A stretch of DNA of 41,703 nucleotides, from IMG/VR virus record IMGVR_UViG_3300017742_000027, positions 1-41,703 of that record. One strand, 5' to 3'. The position numbers and the translations under genes are program-made. Origin of the DNA: a virus. Under the pieces are notes generated by a model that saw nothing but the letters and a program-made list of their open reading frames with translations, ran no database searches and was not told where the DNA came from. This document shows positions 25,801 to 33,087 of the stretch, piece by piece; the stretch's first letter is position 1, and every line of letters begins with the position of its first letter.

Positions 25801-28800
25801 GTAATTGGGATAGTACAGCTTCTAGCGATGGTAATGGAACTATATTACAAAACAAAGAAACCGGTCAACAATTAATTATAGTAGATAAACAAAACTCTGC
25901 TAAAGTTTTAGATATAGCAGTAGCAGATCATGAGTTTTTACATGCGTTAATGTTCCAAACAGTTAAAGACAACCCTGCGGCTCAACAAGCTCTGGGGTCT
26001 TCTCTTTTATCTTATATAGAAAAAATTGATGCTGATGGATTAATGTCAGATAATTTAAAAGAAAGATATAAAGTATATAAAAACAAACCTATAAACGATC
26101 AATACGAAGAAGCTCTTAATTTCTTAGCTGACGCTTTTATTAATGAAGAAATAGCTGTTAACGATGGTATTCTTGATAAGTTAGGTAGAATGGTTAGAAA
26201 CTTGCTAGGAACTCTAGGCGTACCCGTTAAGTTTAACAGTGGTCAAGATGTTTATAATTTTGTAAAAGATTATGCAGTAGCTAGAAAAAAAGGTAAAGGA
26301 TTAAATAAATCTCAAAGAAAACTGTTAACCACAAGTGCTATTGTAGGTAAAGATTTAGGCAAAGGTGTAACAAGTCAAATAAGTGATATAATAAAAAACC
26401 AATCTGGTGATATAAACATTGGCAAACAGAGTAAAAGAACTGCTCAAGAATTAATGTTACAATATCAAGAACTTGGCACTGAAATGAATATTGATTTGCA
26501 AGAAGATTTAATAAGTCAATATTATTCTTTAGGTTTAAAAGCTATGGGTTATGATAGAGCCGCTGGAGATATAAAAACAGATGAAGCTTTAAACTTTTTA
26601 AATAGTGAATTTCCTAGTATTGCTCGTAATTATAATTCAGCTGATGGATCTTTAAGTAATTACATGAGAAACACTATTGGCCCAAGAGGTAAAGGATTTT
26701 TTCAAACTGAAATAGAAAGAAAGAAAAGAACTGTAAGTAAAGAAAAACTTGAAGATAAAGGTAGACAAATAGTAGATACAGATACGCAAGTTGATTTTGA
26801 TCAACGTGTTAAAGAAGATATAGGTAGAGCTAAAGTATATCCATCATCTATAAAGGTTATAGAAAACAATATAACAAGTGAAGTAAGAGCAGAGCAAACT
26901 ACTAATATTAAAGATGATATAAATAGAGCTATAGCTAGTGATAAAACAAATCCTAAGCAAACAGCTAAAGCTATTATTGAGCAGACTAAAACTAAAGAGT
27001 ATAGATCTTCTATTAAAAAAGCTTTAGGAAAGTGGAATAGTGATCAGTATAATAACAATGTTGATAATCTTATTACTAGGTCGTTTATTAAAACATTGCC
27101 AATAGCTCAAATAAAAAGAAGGTTTGGTAAGTTATTTAATATAAAAGAAATAGATAGAGTACCAACTGTTAAAATTGAAAACGGTAAACGTACTGATTTT
27201 AAAAAGCCAGTTTATTTAATACCTGAAATTACAACTGAAAAATTAAATGAAATAAAAAATTATTTCAAAGCAGGAGAAAAAAGACACCAATCACTTATGA
27301 GTTTAATTGCTGAAGGCGTAGCGGTTGAGCAAATGGAAGAAATAAAAAGTGATAAAGATTTCATGAATGACCTACAAAGTAGATTAGAAATTAAAAACTC
27401 TAATCTTACGGCTGATCAATTTATAGACGAAGTTATTTTTAATATTGATAAAAGAAACTTAGAAGATAAATCTTTTGACATAGCTAAAGCTAGTACTAGA
27501 TCTAAACCTGTTTCAAAAGTTAGTAAAAATTATAGTAAAGTAGTTAAAGCTAGTATTGCAAAACAATTGCAAGATTATGATTTAAAGCTATATCCAACAT
27601 TTGAAAATAAATTTTTACATGATAAGATGAGTGCTGATCAAGTAAAAGGAAGAAACGAAAGTGTAATTAGAAGTTTGCCTGAACTTGGTTTAGACTTTTT
27701 TGAATATATATCTTCTAGAGGTGATGAAGCTTACGCTCCTGGTATCGCTAATAGCAGTAGAAGTATATTTAATAAAAAAGGAAACGTAAACGAATTAAGA
27801 GATTTAATTAACGCTCCTTTATCTGGTGAGTTTATTAAAAATAATCCTTCGTATGTAAAAAAATATACAAAAACTGTTAACGGTGAAGTGTATTTAGATA
27901 AAGATAAGTTACGAGTTGGCACTGTTTTAAGCGCTAATGACATGAAGATAATAAGAGAAGCTGAAGCTAATCAATCTTCTTACGCTAATTTAAGTCCAGA
28001 AAAAAGAATAGATAGATTAAAAGATCCAAATTTTAGAAATAATCAAGCAGAAAAAACTAATATATTAAAGAAAATACTCAATGTTATAAGTAAAGACGTA
28101 AGAGTAGACAAAAAAATAGTACCGGCTAGAATGGAATTTTGGGCAACTTGGATAAATAGTCAAGTTAATAATTCAAAACATCCAATTAGAGTTTTAGCTC
28201 CTATTGAATTCTTTTCTTTATCTAAAATACCAAAACGTAGCACGGTTGAAGGATATAAATTAAATAAAAAAGGTGAAGTAATTTCTGTAGATATTTTAAA
28301 CTATGTTGCAGAACATTTAATGCCAGCTAATAACACAGCTAAAATAGCTGTTGATCTTATATACAACAACACTGTTAACAAAGATTTTAGTCTTATAAAA
28401 GATAATTATGTTCAAGGTCAATTATTAAAAACAGACGACAACTACGTAAATGATAAAAACATAGGTGAAGGTGGTTTTAAATCTCAATTTCCTAGTGAGT
28501 TTTGGAATATGGACAAACCAAATGTTTGGGTTAGATATTTATTAGGTAATCCTAATATAAATCTAAATGAATACGTTACTTATAAAAACGGTAAAGTAAT
28601 GACTATTGCTGAAAGTTTAGGATTACCTTTAGGTAACTTAGAAAACAATCCTGACAACGTTCAGTTTCAAAATAAATTACTTAAAGAAATTTTATTAGAA
28701 AACAAAAGTGTTAAAAGTGCTCAAGCAGAATTTAAAACCGCTGCGCCAACTAACGCTAAACAAAGTAAAAGAGTTAAGATAAATAAGAAAACTTTATTTC

Positions 28801-31592
28801 CACTTATAAACGCTAATGGAACTACAGAGTCTTCTATTGAGGCGATGGGTGGCGCTGATAAAGCTGCTGAACTGGCTAGAGCTTTAGATACACCTTCAAA
28901 AGGTATTAGCGTGTTTGATTTTGACGACACGCTAGCTTACAGCAATAGTAAGGTTATTGTTAAAATGGAAGATGGAACTACAAGAAAAATAACACCGGCT
29001 GAGTTTGCTAGTGAAGCAGAAACGTTGGAACAAAACGGTGCTGAATTTAATTTTGATGAATTTAACAAAGTTGTTGATGGTAAAAAAGGACCATTAGCTG
29101 ATCTAGCTTTAAAACGTCAAGACAAGTTTGGTAGTGGAGATATATTTGTATTAACAGCAAGACCACAAGCTTCTGCTGAAAGTATTAAAATGTTTTTAGA
29201 TGGTATTGGTTTAAACTTACCTATTGAAAATATAACTGGCTTAGAAAATGGATCAGCTGATGCAAAAGCTTTATGGGTGTTGGATAAAGCAGCAAAAGGT
29301 TATAATAACTTTTATTTTGCAGACGATGCTATAGCTAATGTTCAAGCTGTTAAAAATATACTTGACCAAATAGATGTTAAGTCAAAAGTTCAAATAGCTA
29401 AACAAAGTAAAAGAGAAAGAATAAGTAAAGAGTTTAATGTTATTATAGAACAACAAAGTGGTAAAGAATGGTTTAAAACTTATTCTACAGCTAGAGCTAA
29501 AGTTCAAGGTAAAGCAAAGAATAAATTTGAATTTTTTATTCCTCCATCAGCAGAAGATTTTGTAGGTTTAATGTATAAAATTTTACCTAAAGGAAAAAAT
29601 GGTGATAGAGCTTTGGTTTGGATAAAAGAAAATCTTTTAGATCCATATAATAAAGCTGAACAAGAAGTTATTGCAGCAAAAATATCTGTTGCTAATGATT
29701 TTAATGAGCTAAGAAAAAGTATAGATAATATTCCTAAAAACTTACAAAAACAAGCTGGATATAGTAATTTTACATGGTCTCAAGCTTTACGCGTGTACAT
29801 GTGGAATATGCAGGACATGGATATACCAGGATTATCTGTAAGAGATAAAAATGCTTTAGTAAAACTTATTGAAGATAAGGTAGATATGAAAGTGTTTGCT
29901 GAAAAAATAATTTTCATACAAAAAGATAAAGAATATCCTGCGCCTTCAAGTAATTGGGTTGGTGGTAGTATTACTAGTGATATAATAAATAGTATACAAA
30001 AAACTTTTAGAAAACAAACTTTACAACCTTGGCAAGAAAATGTTGATGCTATATTTTCTGAAGACAACATTAATAAATTAGAGGCGTTATACGGTTCTAA
30101 TTATATAACAGCTTTAAAAAATATTCTTAATAGAATGAAACGTGGTAACAACAGGCCTGTAAGTTCTAGTAAACAAGTTGAAAACGTTATTGATTGGCTT
30201 AACAATTCTGTAGGTACTATAATGTTCTTGAATAGAAAATCAGCTTTGTTGCAGCTTATATCTTCTGTTAATTTTATTAATTGGTCTGATAATAATATTG
30301 TAGCCGCTGGTAAAGCTTTTGCTAACCAACCTCAATATTGGAAAGACGTTATGTATTTAATGAACTCTGATTATTTAGTTCAAAGACGTAATGGTATGAA
30401 GATCAATGTAGCTGAATCAGAAATAGCTGATGCTTCAAAAAAAGGTGGATTAAAAGGAGTAATAGCTTATTTATTAAATAAAGGATTTGTATTCACAAGA
30501 ATAGCAGATAGTTTAGCTATTGCTACTGGTGGTGCAACTTTTTATAGAAATAGAGTAAATGCGCTGCAAAAACAAGTAAATATAGATACAGGTAAACCTT
30601 ATACTGAATCTGAAGCAAGTACTAAAGCTTTTGATGATTTTTATCAAATATCTGAAGAAAGTCAACAGTCAAGTAGAGCCGATAGAATATCAATGCAGCA
30701 AGCTAGTGGATTAGGTAGATTAGTATTAAACTTTGCTAACACACCTATGCAATACGCTAGAATTATAAAAAAATCAACTAAAGATTTATTAGCTGGTAGA
30801 GGTGATTGGAAAACTAATTTAAGTAAAATAGTATATTACGGAGCTGTTCAAAACTTAATATTTAGCGCTTTACAAGCTGCGGTATTTACTCTTTTATTTG
30901 ATGAAGAAGAAGAAAAGAAAGACAGAACAATTTCAGATAAAGCAGAAGGTATAGGTTTTAGTATGTTAAGCTCGTTGTTAAGAGGTTTAGGATATGGTGG
31001 TGCTTTAGTAGACACAATCGTAGCAGTAAGTAGAGAAGTAGCGGTACAATCAAATAAAAAATCACCAGATTTTGAAGAAGCTGTGTGGAGTGTGTTTGAT
31101 TTTTCACCAGCTATAGATTCTAAAGTAAGAAAACTTAGAAGCGCTGCTAATACTTTTAAGTATAATAAAAAAGAAATTGCAAGAAGAGGGTTTAATTTAG
31201 AAAATCCAGCTTATTTAGCTTTAGGTCAAATTGTATCGTCTACATTTAACGTACCTTTAGATAGAGCTTTACGTATGGCAATGACTTTAAAACAAGCTTC
31301 GGATCAAGACGTTGCTCTTTGGCAAAGAATAGCTTTGTTAGCTGGTTACAGTAGTTGGTCTGTTAATTTACCATATTGGGGAACTACAACTACTATTGAA
31401 AGAGAAACTAAGGAAGATGAAGAGATAAAAACAAAATACAAAAAAGAAGCTATTAGATTAAAAAAAATAGGTTACAAAAGGATACCAATGACTAAAGGTA
31501 AACCAAAAGGTAAACTAAATGTTGATTTTATAGAGGTAGCAAGACCTACCGGTAGCATTGAATATTGGTTAACTCCAGTTAAAAACAATTAA
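22824..31592 (+). CDS. Giant 2922-aa multidomain (polyvalent-like) internal virion protein
   Basis: This is the largest gene in the window. Residues 1-620 are acidic and coiled-coil rich. About 650-830 are hydrophobic (PYMAANLFSAGTYTLF, GGAAIAGLERAG, GGVALPIGGAFVSS). A zincin motif DHEFLHALMF (H1036-E-x-x-H1040) has a downstream acidic helix near E1095. KQSKR boxes stand at 1201, 1979 and 2193. A sigma-factor-like stretch lies around 1206-1330. A HAD-like phosphohydrolase module lies between the second and third boxes (DFDDT with D2032/D2034, VLTARP at 2109, FADD at 2165). The C-terminal 450 residues match a module common in very large environmental-phage proteins, with hydrophobic segments near 2670 and 2715. 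By position it replaces T7 gp16, the ejectosome protein. Enzymatic roles on entry into the host are inferred. Confidence 0.8.
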   Translation: MNNINEILGEFDPSLLFTTPTDEEKSNTEVIDASNDVDGDTMGTTIPAPENITTNVEVGNTDIETVQPPVTTDEQNEKIQKDINKEVEVQPWDNIELITENSTVDNSDSYFTQQTVQDLQKKINKLSGKNAFEDLEGDEIEKQNNINLIEQGLDPSFDIDDVNTWFLTAEEQKRRLDTHKMVVPVRNDKFKTATDLVNSITSETSEEEKEEILNQATTIVRTLDKKYGEIQGDANAQTAKILEPSYNGSTDFTNEDDVLAFYENAFKTVVDKDKALTDIQDVILKENEELLLEKQAQLQASLSQYQSYQFEENYFTGISRALTGKGIEHDSFIFSPQQEEQEASLLLANKEYTDFVNNLITSDPRFKERITILNESVAQSIDPQITAAMQAQQDKLTEEQKAAIRARRLNSSIIGATSKFDDLGLNFSVDGLKSYVSGSNSLSPFNPYRIVENILGYETMSLSNSLYTGISNINLDDSTGLILMNKLLDDQDRYDSFVMDEDEYNNRINKREHTGATAANKFYLRSKKRLLPEGDQSLVYWDNKRGEIVTYISNYSDGKQIYTGVSALGNSFKKPSENYIKSIEDKNGWKLMTFAEAKDLMKAKNNDLSNQVMDHMVGIMQKEHEAELFSEEQFTDFLSNVMSGNVADALRFIPKTILKQVPYMAANLFSAGTYTLFQEGGNLTFDLIQNAAAADLGIDVNDLTTEQMLSYMENNDDAVSNKIMVGVTGGAAIAGLERAGIGYMIKSMDFAKSGFSQLLKGNVRKALSQSKKVLANQVKTGLNESLTEGLQTGVDQIITGRFDPMEYVNSMGEGFIGGVALPIGGAFVSSTINRIQNLAKNTRLNIRDPKFYEKANKVYELARTDLDAKLKAGTITEVEYDKQLNQVSGDRDALLKIPKHFTVEAKQESFELFKELTTLRDAVAKSEPSMVESETARIKDIEARLKELSAEQGLIKQIGQVEGLIDPNGNLSMRSFDTTIEADAFIEEQNETGNWDSTASSDGNGTILQNKETGQQLIIVDKQNSAKVLDIAVADHEFLHALMFQTVKDNPAAQQALGSSLLSYIEKIDADGLMSDNLKERYKVYKNKPINDQYEEALNFLADAFINEEIAVNDGILDKLGRMVRNLLGTLGVPVKFNSGQDVYNFVKDYAVARKKGKGLNKSQRKLLTTSAIVGKDLGKGVTSQISDIIKNQSGDINIGKQSKRTAQELMLQYQELGTEMNIDLQEDLISQYYSLGLKAMGYDRAAGDIKTDEALNFLNSEFPSIARNYNSADGSLSNYMRNTIGPRGKGFFQTEIERKKRTVSKEKLEDKGRQIVDTDTQVDFDQRVKEDIGRAKVYPSSIKVIENNITSEVRAEQTTNIKDDINRAIASDKTNPKQTAKAIIEQTKTKEYRSSIKKALGKWNSDQYNNNVDNLITRSFIKTLPIAQIKRRFGKLFNIKEIDRVPTVKIENGKRTDFKKPVYLIPEITTEKLNEIKNYFKAGEKRHQSLMSLIAEGVAVEQMEEIKSDKDFMNDLQSRLEIKNSNLTADQFIDEVIFNIDKRNLEDKSFDIAKASTRSKPVSKVSKNYSKVVKASIAKQLQDYDLKLYPTFENKFLHDKMSADQVKGRNESVIRSLPELGLDFFEYISSRGDEAYAPGIANSSRSIFNKKGNVNELRDLINAPLSGEFIKNNPSYVKKYTKTVNGEVYLDKDKLRVGTVLSANDMKIIREAEANQSSYANLSPEKRIDRLKDPNFRNNQAEKTNILKKILNVISKDVRVDKKIVPARMEFWATWINSQVNNSKHPIRVLAPIEFFSLSKIPKRSTVEGYKLNKKGEVISVDILNYVAEHLMPANNTAKIAVDLIYNNTVNKDFSLIKDNYVQGQLLKTDDNYVNDKNIGEGGFKSQFPSEFWNMDKPNVWVRYLLGNPNINLNEYVTYKNGKVMTIAESLGLPLGNLENNPDNVQFQNKLLKEILLENKSVKSAQAEFKTAAPTNAKQSKRVKINKKTLFPLINANGTTESSIEAMGGADKAAELARALDTPSKGISVFDFDDTLAYSNSKVIVKMEDGTTRKITPAEFASEAETLEQNGAEFNFDEFNKVVDGKKGPLADLALKRQDKFGSGDIFVLTARPQASAESIKMFLDGIGLNLPIENITGLENGSADAKALWVLDKAAKGYNNFYFADDAIANVQAVKNILDQIDVKSKVQIAKQSKRERISKEFNVIIEQQSGKEWFKTYSTARAKVQGKAKNKFEFFIPPSAEDFVGLMYKILPKGKNGDRALVWIKENLLDPYNKAEQEVIAAKISVANDFNELRKSIDNIPKNLQKQAGYSNFTWSQALRVYMWNMQDMDIPGLSVRDKNALVKLIEDKVDMKVFAEKIIFIQKDKEYPAPSSNWVGGSITSDIINSIQKTFRKQTLQPWQENVDAIFSEDNINKLEALYGSNYITALKNILNRMKRGNNRPVSSSKQVENVIDWLNNSVGTIMFLNRKSALLQLISSVNFINWSDNNIVAAGKAFANQPQYWKDVMYLMNSDYLVQRRNGMKINVAESEIADASKKGGLKGVIAYLLNKGFVFTRIADSLAIATGGATFYRNRVNALQKQVNIDTGKPYTESEASTKAFDDFYQISEESQQSSRADRISMQQASGLGRLVLNFANTPMQYARIIKKSTKDLLAGRGDWKTNLSKIVYYGAVQNLIFSALQAAVFTLLFDEEEEKKDRTISDKAEGIGFSMLSSLLRGLGYGGALVDTIVAVSREVAVQSNKKSPDFEEAVWSVFDFSPAIDSKVRKLRSAANTFKYNKKEIARRGFNLENPAYLALGQIVSSTFNVPLDRALRMAMTLKQASDQDVALWQRIALLAGYSSWSVNLPYWGTTTTIERETKEDEEIKTKYKKEAIRLKKIGYKRIPMTKGKPKGKLNVDFIEVARPTGSIEYWLTPVKNN

Positions 31593-31602
31593 AACTAACG
31601 AT

Positions 31603-31659
31603 ATGAAAAATAAAAAAAATACTTGCCCTGTTTGTAATGGTTATTGCGGTATTTGCTAA
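31603..31659 (+). CDS. 18-aa Cys-pair microprotein (possible)
   Basis: A tiny open frame, MKNKKNTCPVCNGYCGIC, lies between the giant gene and the next gene and has an AT-rich leader. Four Cys arranged CPVC...CGIC could bind one zinc ion. It is too short for statistical support; the regular Cys pattern is the only argument. Confidence 0.35.
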   Translation: MKNKKNTCPVCNGYCGIC

Positions 31660-31678
31660 TTAATAAATAAAAATAAAT

Positions 31679-31897
31679 ATGAGTAATTTTAAAAGTCCAT
31701 TCATGGCAAAAAGTCCTTTGAGAAATGATAGTAAATGTTCTAGCTTAAGATCTCAATTAGAAACCCAAAAAGCAAAGCTAGCTAAAATTAAGTCTGAATG
31801 TAAAGGTAATATTAGCTGTCAAGGAGAAAAAGGTATAGACACAGTACAAGAAACGATAAGCGTTTTAAACGAACAAATAGTAAATAATAATTGTTAA
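31679..31897 (+). CDS. Small coiled-coil protein with SPF/SPL motifs
   Basis: A 72-aa protein beginning MSNFKSPFMAKSPLRND. The two SP(F/L) motifs match those in other late proteins here. The rest is a charged helix (SLRSQLETQKAKLAKIKSEC) with three Cys (KCSS, SECKGN, ISCQ) and a C-terminal Cys. No family is known to me. It lies 1 nt before the membrane coiled-coil gene, suggesting one late transcript with the lysis genes. Confidence 0.6.
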   Translation: MSNFKSPFMAKSPLRNDSKCSSLRSQLETQKAKLAKIKSECKGNISCQGEKGIDTVQETISVLNEQIVNNNC

Positions 31898-31898
31898 A

Positions 31899-32180
31899 AT
31901 GGATAATAAAATTTCGGAAAACACTGAATTAACTTTAGATTTAAAAACACTTGCTATCATTGTAAGTTTTGTTGTAACTGTCGTAGGTATGTGGTTTGCT
32001 CTTCAAAAAGATATAGATCTAGCTAAAGAACTACCTAAAGCAGAAGTAAGCAGAACTGAGTATGATTTAAAGGATCAGTTAATCAGGGAAACAATAATGA
32101 ATACGCAAGAGAAGGTGGAGCAAAATAGCGAGAAGCTAGATAAAATTGACGAAAAGCTTTACCAAATAATTAAAAAATAA
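31899..32180 (+). CDS. Membrane-anchored coiled-coil protein (i-spanin/holin-like)
   Basis: A 93-aa protein with one membrane helix (TLAIIVSFVVTVVGMWFAL, about residues 17-35) and a long charged coiled coil (SRTEYDLKDQLIRETIMNTQEKVEQNSEKLDKIDEKLYQI). The layout is that of inner-membrane spanins, which link the membranes in the last step of lysis. It lies in a small cluster with a secreted protein and the M15 peptidase. A holin accessory role is the alternative. The membrane topology is clear; the specific role is inferred. Confidence 0.6.
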   Translation: MDNKISENTELTLDLKTLAIIVSFVVTVVGMWFALQKDIDLAKELPKAEVSRTEYDLKDQLIRETIMNTQEKVEQNSEKLDKIDEKLYQIIKK

Positions 32181-32184
32181 AATC

Positions 32185-32511
32185 ATGAAAAATATTTTAA
32201 CTTTGATAGCGTTTTTAATTACTAGTTTGTTGTATTCACAAGAATATGTTTTAGTAGAAATTAATTCTGAGTGGAATTGGAGAAACTCTGCAAAAATAGC
32301 TAAGGTTAAAAATGTAAAAATAAAAAAAGCTTTGTTAGAAGATCAACCAGTGTCTTTACAAAAAAAAATAAAAGCTGTTCCAATTGCTATATTATATAAA
32401 GATAACAATGCTATAGCTAGATGGGATGCTGATATAAGCTTTAAGCTTGTTGTTACTGAAAGTGAAATAAATAAAGCTATAAAAGAAAGTGAAGAAAAGA
32501 AAATTAAATAG
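32185..32511 (+). CDS. Secreted small protein in lysis cluster
   Basis: The 108-aa product opens with a signal peptide (MKNILTLIAFLITSLLYSQ, cleavage near SQ/E). A mature domain of about 88 residues has a beta start (EYVLVEINSEWNWRNSAKI) and a Lys/Glu helical end. The Gln/Glu after the cleavage site is frequent in Bacteroidota exported proteins. There is no lipobox, so it is not a standard outer-membrane spanin. Lying between the coiled-coil membrane protein and the endolysin candidate, it may act at the envelope during lysis. Confidence 0.6.
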   Translation: MKNILTLIAFLITSLLYSQEYVLVEINSEWNWRNSAKIAKVKNVKIKKALLEDQPVSLQKKIKAVPIAILYKDNNAIARWDADISFKLVVTESEINKAIKESEEKKIK

Positions 32512-32620
32512 TACAAATCCTAAATATTATCCTGTTGAGGAAGTACAAAAAAAAGAAAGAAAAGAATTATTAGCTTCTGGTAGGGTTAAAGTATACGCAA
32601 TATTTACTGAAAATAAATAA
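32489..32620 (+). CDS. Possible 43-aa ORF with GTG start, or 3' extension in another frame
   Basis: After the preceding gene a clean open frame encodes STNPKYYPVEEVQKKERKE and ASGRVKVYAIFTENK, with protein-like composition up to 2 nt before the M15 peptidase gene. The only start seen is GTG (32489) inside the upstream gene. It may be a short separate gene, or a piece once joined to the 108-aa gene by a different frame. It fills an otherwise unexplained 110-nt gap. Confidence 0.35.
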   Translation: MKKRKLNSTNPKYYPVEEVQKKERKELLASGRVKVYAIFTENK

Positions 32621-32621
32621 T

Positions 32622-33086
32622 ATGGAAAATATAAGTAAAAATATAACTTACGCGGAAGCAATACATTCAAGCACCGCTAAACGTAAAGGTATAGATAACA
32701 CTCCTAATCCTACTCAATTAGAAAACATGAGGATTACTGCAGAGAAAATATTTCAACCATTGAGATCGTGGGTTGGTGGACCAATAAAAGTAAATTCATT
32801 TTTTAGATCACCAGAACTTAATACAGCAATTGGAGGAGTTGCTTCAAGTCAACATTGTAAAGGTCAAGCAATTGATATTGACGATGTGTATGGATGTAAA
32901 ACAAACGCAGAAATGTTTACTTACATAAGAGAAATACTTGATTTTGATCAATTAATATGGGAGTTTGGTACAGATATGAATCCTAATTGGATACATGTTT
33001 CATATGTATCAGAAGAAGATAATAGAAATAAATGCTTAAAAGCTTATAAAGACGAATACAACAAAACAAAATATAAAACAATTTAA
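32622..33086 (+). CDS. M15-family peptidase, candidate endolysin
   Basis: The 154-aa enzyme has the peptidase M15A pattern found in D-Ala-D-Ala carboxypeptidases and phage L-Ala-D-Glu endopeptidases. It shows VNSFFRSPELNTAIGG (residues 57-72), zinc ligands SSQHCKGQAIDID (H78, D85), and the final ligand in NWIHVSY (H125), with an acidic residue E114 in LIWEFG that could be catalytic. It would cleave peptidoglycan peptide stems at lysis. There is no signal peptide, so it needs a holin or similar route out. It follows two envelope-targeted genes. The length matches single-domain M15 endolysins. Confidence 0.88.
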   Translation: MENISKNITYAEAIHSSTAKRKGIDNTPNPTQLENMRITAEKIFQPLRSWVGGPIKVNSFFRSPELNTAIGGVASSQHCKGQAIDIDDVYGCKTNAEMFTYIREILDFDQLIWEFGTDMNPNWIHVSYVSEEDNRNKCLKAYKDEYNKTKYKTI

Positions 33087-33087
33087 A

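Noticed and set aside
13524-31592. Virion RNA polymerase as in crAss-like or N4-like phages
   Set aside because: No DxDGD-type catalytic motif was found in the 1713-aa or 2922-aa proteins, so size alone does not support it.
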